DNA of 64,000 nucleotides from DATIXJ01 sp963714795 (GTDB taxonomy: Bacteria > Bacteroidota > Ignavibacteria > UBA10030 > SZUA-254). The notes beneath the pieces are model-generated. The model saw only the letters and a list, made by a program, of their open reading frames with translations, was not told where the DNA came from and did no database searches. Below are positions 63,012 through 64,000 of this stretch, piece after piece (positions within the stretch are counted from its first letter, which is position 1; each line of letters starts with the position of its first letter). Location of the stretch: assembly GCA_963714795.1 (NCBI GenBank), contig CAVQPS010000010.1, forward strand, positions 310,001 through 374,000, read 5' to 3'. Position numbers and translations under genes: made by a program.

Positions 63012-63310
63012 TGCGCAGTGAACAATGTGTGTGCCCGGCGACCAAACGGTGACCGATGCGATAACGTTCCTTCGACCTCAAGAAATTGTATAACGCCTTC
63101 ACGATCCTCTAACTGCACGGTAGCAATATGTTCCACTTCCGCTTCCGTTACATGACGCTTCCGCAATTTGGAAGAAACGGTTCCGTCCGTCACGCGCACG
63201 GTGACCCGTGAGCCTGTTCGAAACCGGCGAGCGAACGCCGGCGGCAGTTTCACCGTACCGTCCTGATCGATCGTTACTTCACATTCGATTGAAGGATACC
63301 GTCGTTCCAT
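63008..63310 (-). CDS. AbrB/SpoVT-like probable antitoxin
   Basis: This 100-residue protein begins with a swapped-hairpin-like strand pattern (ECEVTIDQDGTVKLPPAFARRF RTGSRVTV) typical of AbrB-fold DNA-binding proteins, then a helical C-terminal part with TEAEVEHIATVQLEDREGV that could bind the PIN protein. The stop overlaps the PIN start (ATGA). It is a candidate antitoxin by position and fold. I do not recognise a closer family. Confidence 0.6.
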   Translation of the reverse strand: MERRYPSIECEVTIDQDGTVKLPPAFARRFRTGSRVTVRVTDGTVSSKLRKRHVTEAEVEHIATVQLEDREGVIQFLEVEGTLSHRSPFGRRAHTLFTAQ

Positions 63311-63332
63311 CGATTGGCGTCAGGGATGAATG

Positions 63333-63527
63333 TTATGCGTAAATTTCTTTTTCGTTACACTTGCAGACCTGCACGCGGTGATGACTGAACCGGATGCTTC
63401 CTTTTTTTGACGGTTCGGAACTGACGAACAGAACCGGCTGTTTGATTGCTCCGCAGCGAGGACATTTTTTCCCCGGTTGTGCCGCAGCCTTTGCCGCTTT
63501 ATCCGCGAACGATTGTTGTTTTGCCAT
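63333..63527 (-). CDS. Small zinc-ribbon protein (64 aa)
   Basis: A helical, Ala/Lys-rich N-terminus is followed by CPRCG (Cys38-Cys41) and, near the end, CKCN, giving four cysteines for one zinc ion. Between them is a basic stretch (KKGSIRFSHHR). The function is unknown; ribosome or nucleic-acid binding is possible. It lies 22 bases upstream of the AbrB-like gene and 31 bases after the GGDEF-like gene in the same direction. Confidence 0.65.
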   Translation of the reverse strand: MAKQQSFADKAAKAAAQPGKKCPRCGAIKQPVLFVSSEPSKKGSIRFSHHRVQVCKCNEKEIYA

Positions 63528-63558
63528 ACGAAATTTTCCTTTTGATTACTGGATAGAT

Positions 63559-64000
63559 TTAATATACTCGAACTACATTACCGCCGGCTTCGGTTGCTTT
63601 ATTCAACACGGCTGCGGTATTACCGACAAGGTCTTCTTTTCTCATTCCTTCCAACACACCGCAAACGCCGATGCTGATGGTGATGGAAAATGTTTTTCCG
63701 TCGAGATTGATGACGAGACCGGCAAGGTTTTTCCGGATTTTTTCCGCCCATAAGTACGCATCATTTGCAGCGGTATTGACCAGCAGTATGCCGAAACGAT
63801 TGGCATCGAACCGGCCGACGATATCGTACGAACGAACTCCCGCCCGGATAGCTTTTGCCAGCGCCAGCATCACACGCTCGAACCCGTCCCGCGTGAACCG
63901 CTGCGTTACGTCCGAAGCTTTGTCGACCGTAATGAAAATCATCGAAAGCTCATTGGCAGCATCATCGGCTCGCTCCAGTTCTTCTTCAAGTTTCTGAAGA
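63559..64000 (-). CDS. GGDEF-like domain protein, N-terminus outside window
   Basis: The frame is open to the right edge; 146 residues are visible. They begin with a coiled-coil-like segment (LQKLEEELERADDAANEL) and continue with a GGDEF-type fold: SYDIVGRFDANRFGILL, then a helix AYLWAEKIRKNLAG and ITISIGVCGV. The GGDEF signature itself is replaced by DANRF, so diguanylate synthesis is unlikely. It could be a degenerate sensor or a c-di-GMP-independent scaffold. It heads the visible part of the minus-strand block. Confidence 0.75.
   Translation of the reverse strand, partial: LQKLEEELERADDAANELSMIFITVDKASDVTQRFTRDGFERVMLALAKAIRAGVRSYDIVGRFDANRFGILLVNTAANDAYLWAEKIRKNLAGLVINLDGKTFSITISIGVCGVLEGMRKEDLVGNTAAVLNKATEAGGNVVRVY

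Noticed and set aside
1..64000. tRNA or rRNA genes and insertion sequences
   Set aside because: No cloverleaf-like or rRNA-like stretch was recognised in intergenic regions, and no transposase or integrase frame is present.

Overview
The window reads as a chromosomal segment of a Gram-negative bacterium of the Bacteroidota/Chlorobiota (FCB) group, most likely an Ignavibacteria-like lineage. Four large exported proteins end in the type IX secretion sorting domain of this group (QNYPNPFNP near its start, GREVATLVN in the middle, TKKMVLMK at the end). Other support is an outer-membrane phospholipase A, a PUR-family DUF3276 protein, a DUF5683 protein, a two-subunit transketolase and a short primary sigma factor of 285 residues. 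This placement is inferred from protein families, since no rRNA is present.

Layout. 1-5.4 kb: small zinc proteins, phospholipase A, a cupin, a GIY-YIG nuclease gene set between repeat arrays, a papain-like peptidase, an alpha/beta hydrolase and DUF3276. 5.6-9.8 kb: a cluster of perfect palindromes, groEL/groES, rsmI and nadE. 10-20 kb: three large type IX cargo proteins (subtilase, YCF48-type propeller, FG-GAP-like/cysteine-protease-like protein) with msrA between the first two, then a DoxX protein. 20-25 kb: lysine 6-aminotransferase, a membrane protein with a consensus sigma-70 promoter, and an AbiE toxin-antitoxin pair with a perfect inverted repeat upstream. 24.8-32.4 kb: a minus-strand operon plsY-tktN-tktC-htrA-purB-aldehyde dehydrogenase-hypothetical. 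32.7-39.8 kb: plus-strand transsulfuration genes (cystathionine beta-synthase and gamma-lyase/synthase), ptsN-like, then hisS-hypothetical-lgt-glutaredoxin-small membrane protein-rlmB. 39.9-50.5 kb: a 29-residue repeat cargo protein, an NtrC regulator, acyl-CoA carboxylase beta, acyl-CoA dehydrogenase, an MFS transporter, an isochorismatase-like protein, a putative lipoprotein and an aldo/keto reductase. 50.6-54.5 kb: small genes of mixed function. 54.5-64 kb: a long minus-strand block with a GGDEF-like protein, a zinc protein, an AbrB-like/PIN pair, two microcompartment vertex proteins, rpoD, NlpC/P60, def, fmt, a membrane rhodanese, MauE, a CopD-like protein, parA, parB, ridA and DUF5683.

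Two patterns stand out. First, six conserved genes (aldehyde dehydrogenase, purB, acyl-CoA dehydrogenase, parB, fmt and the membrane rhodanese) are broken by single-base frameshifts. Correcting them restores lengths divisible by three and normal family sizes; seven of the eight events are one extra base. Base-calling or assembly errors are the likeliest cause, because several of these genes should be indispensable. Second, the intergenic DNA is rich in short perfect palindromes and dispersed repeats: a seven-palindrome array beside groEL, a related three-palindrome array at 46.8 kb, and GTCATTCCC/GGGAATGAC-bounded units around the GIY-YIG gene. The least ordinary gene context is the pair of EutN/CcmL vertex proteins beside a PIN protein that lacks expected catalytic acids and a GGDEF protein without GGDEF, at the right edge.
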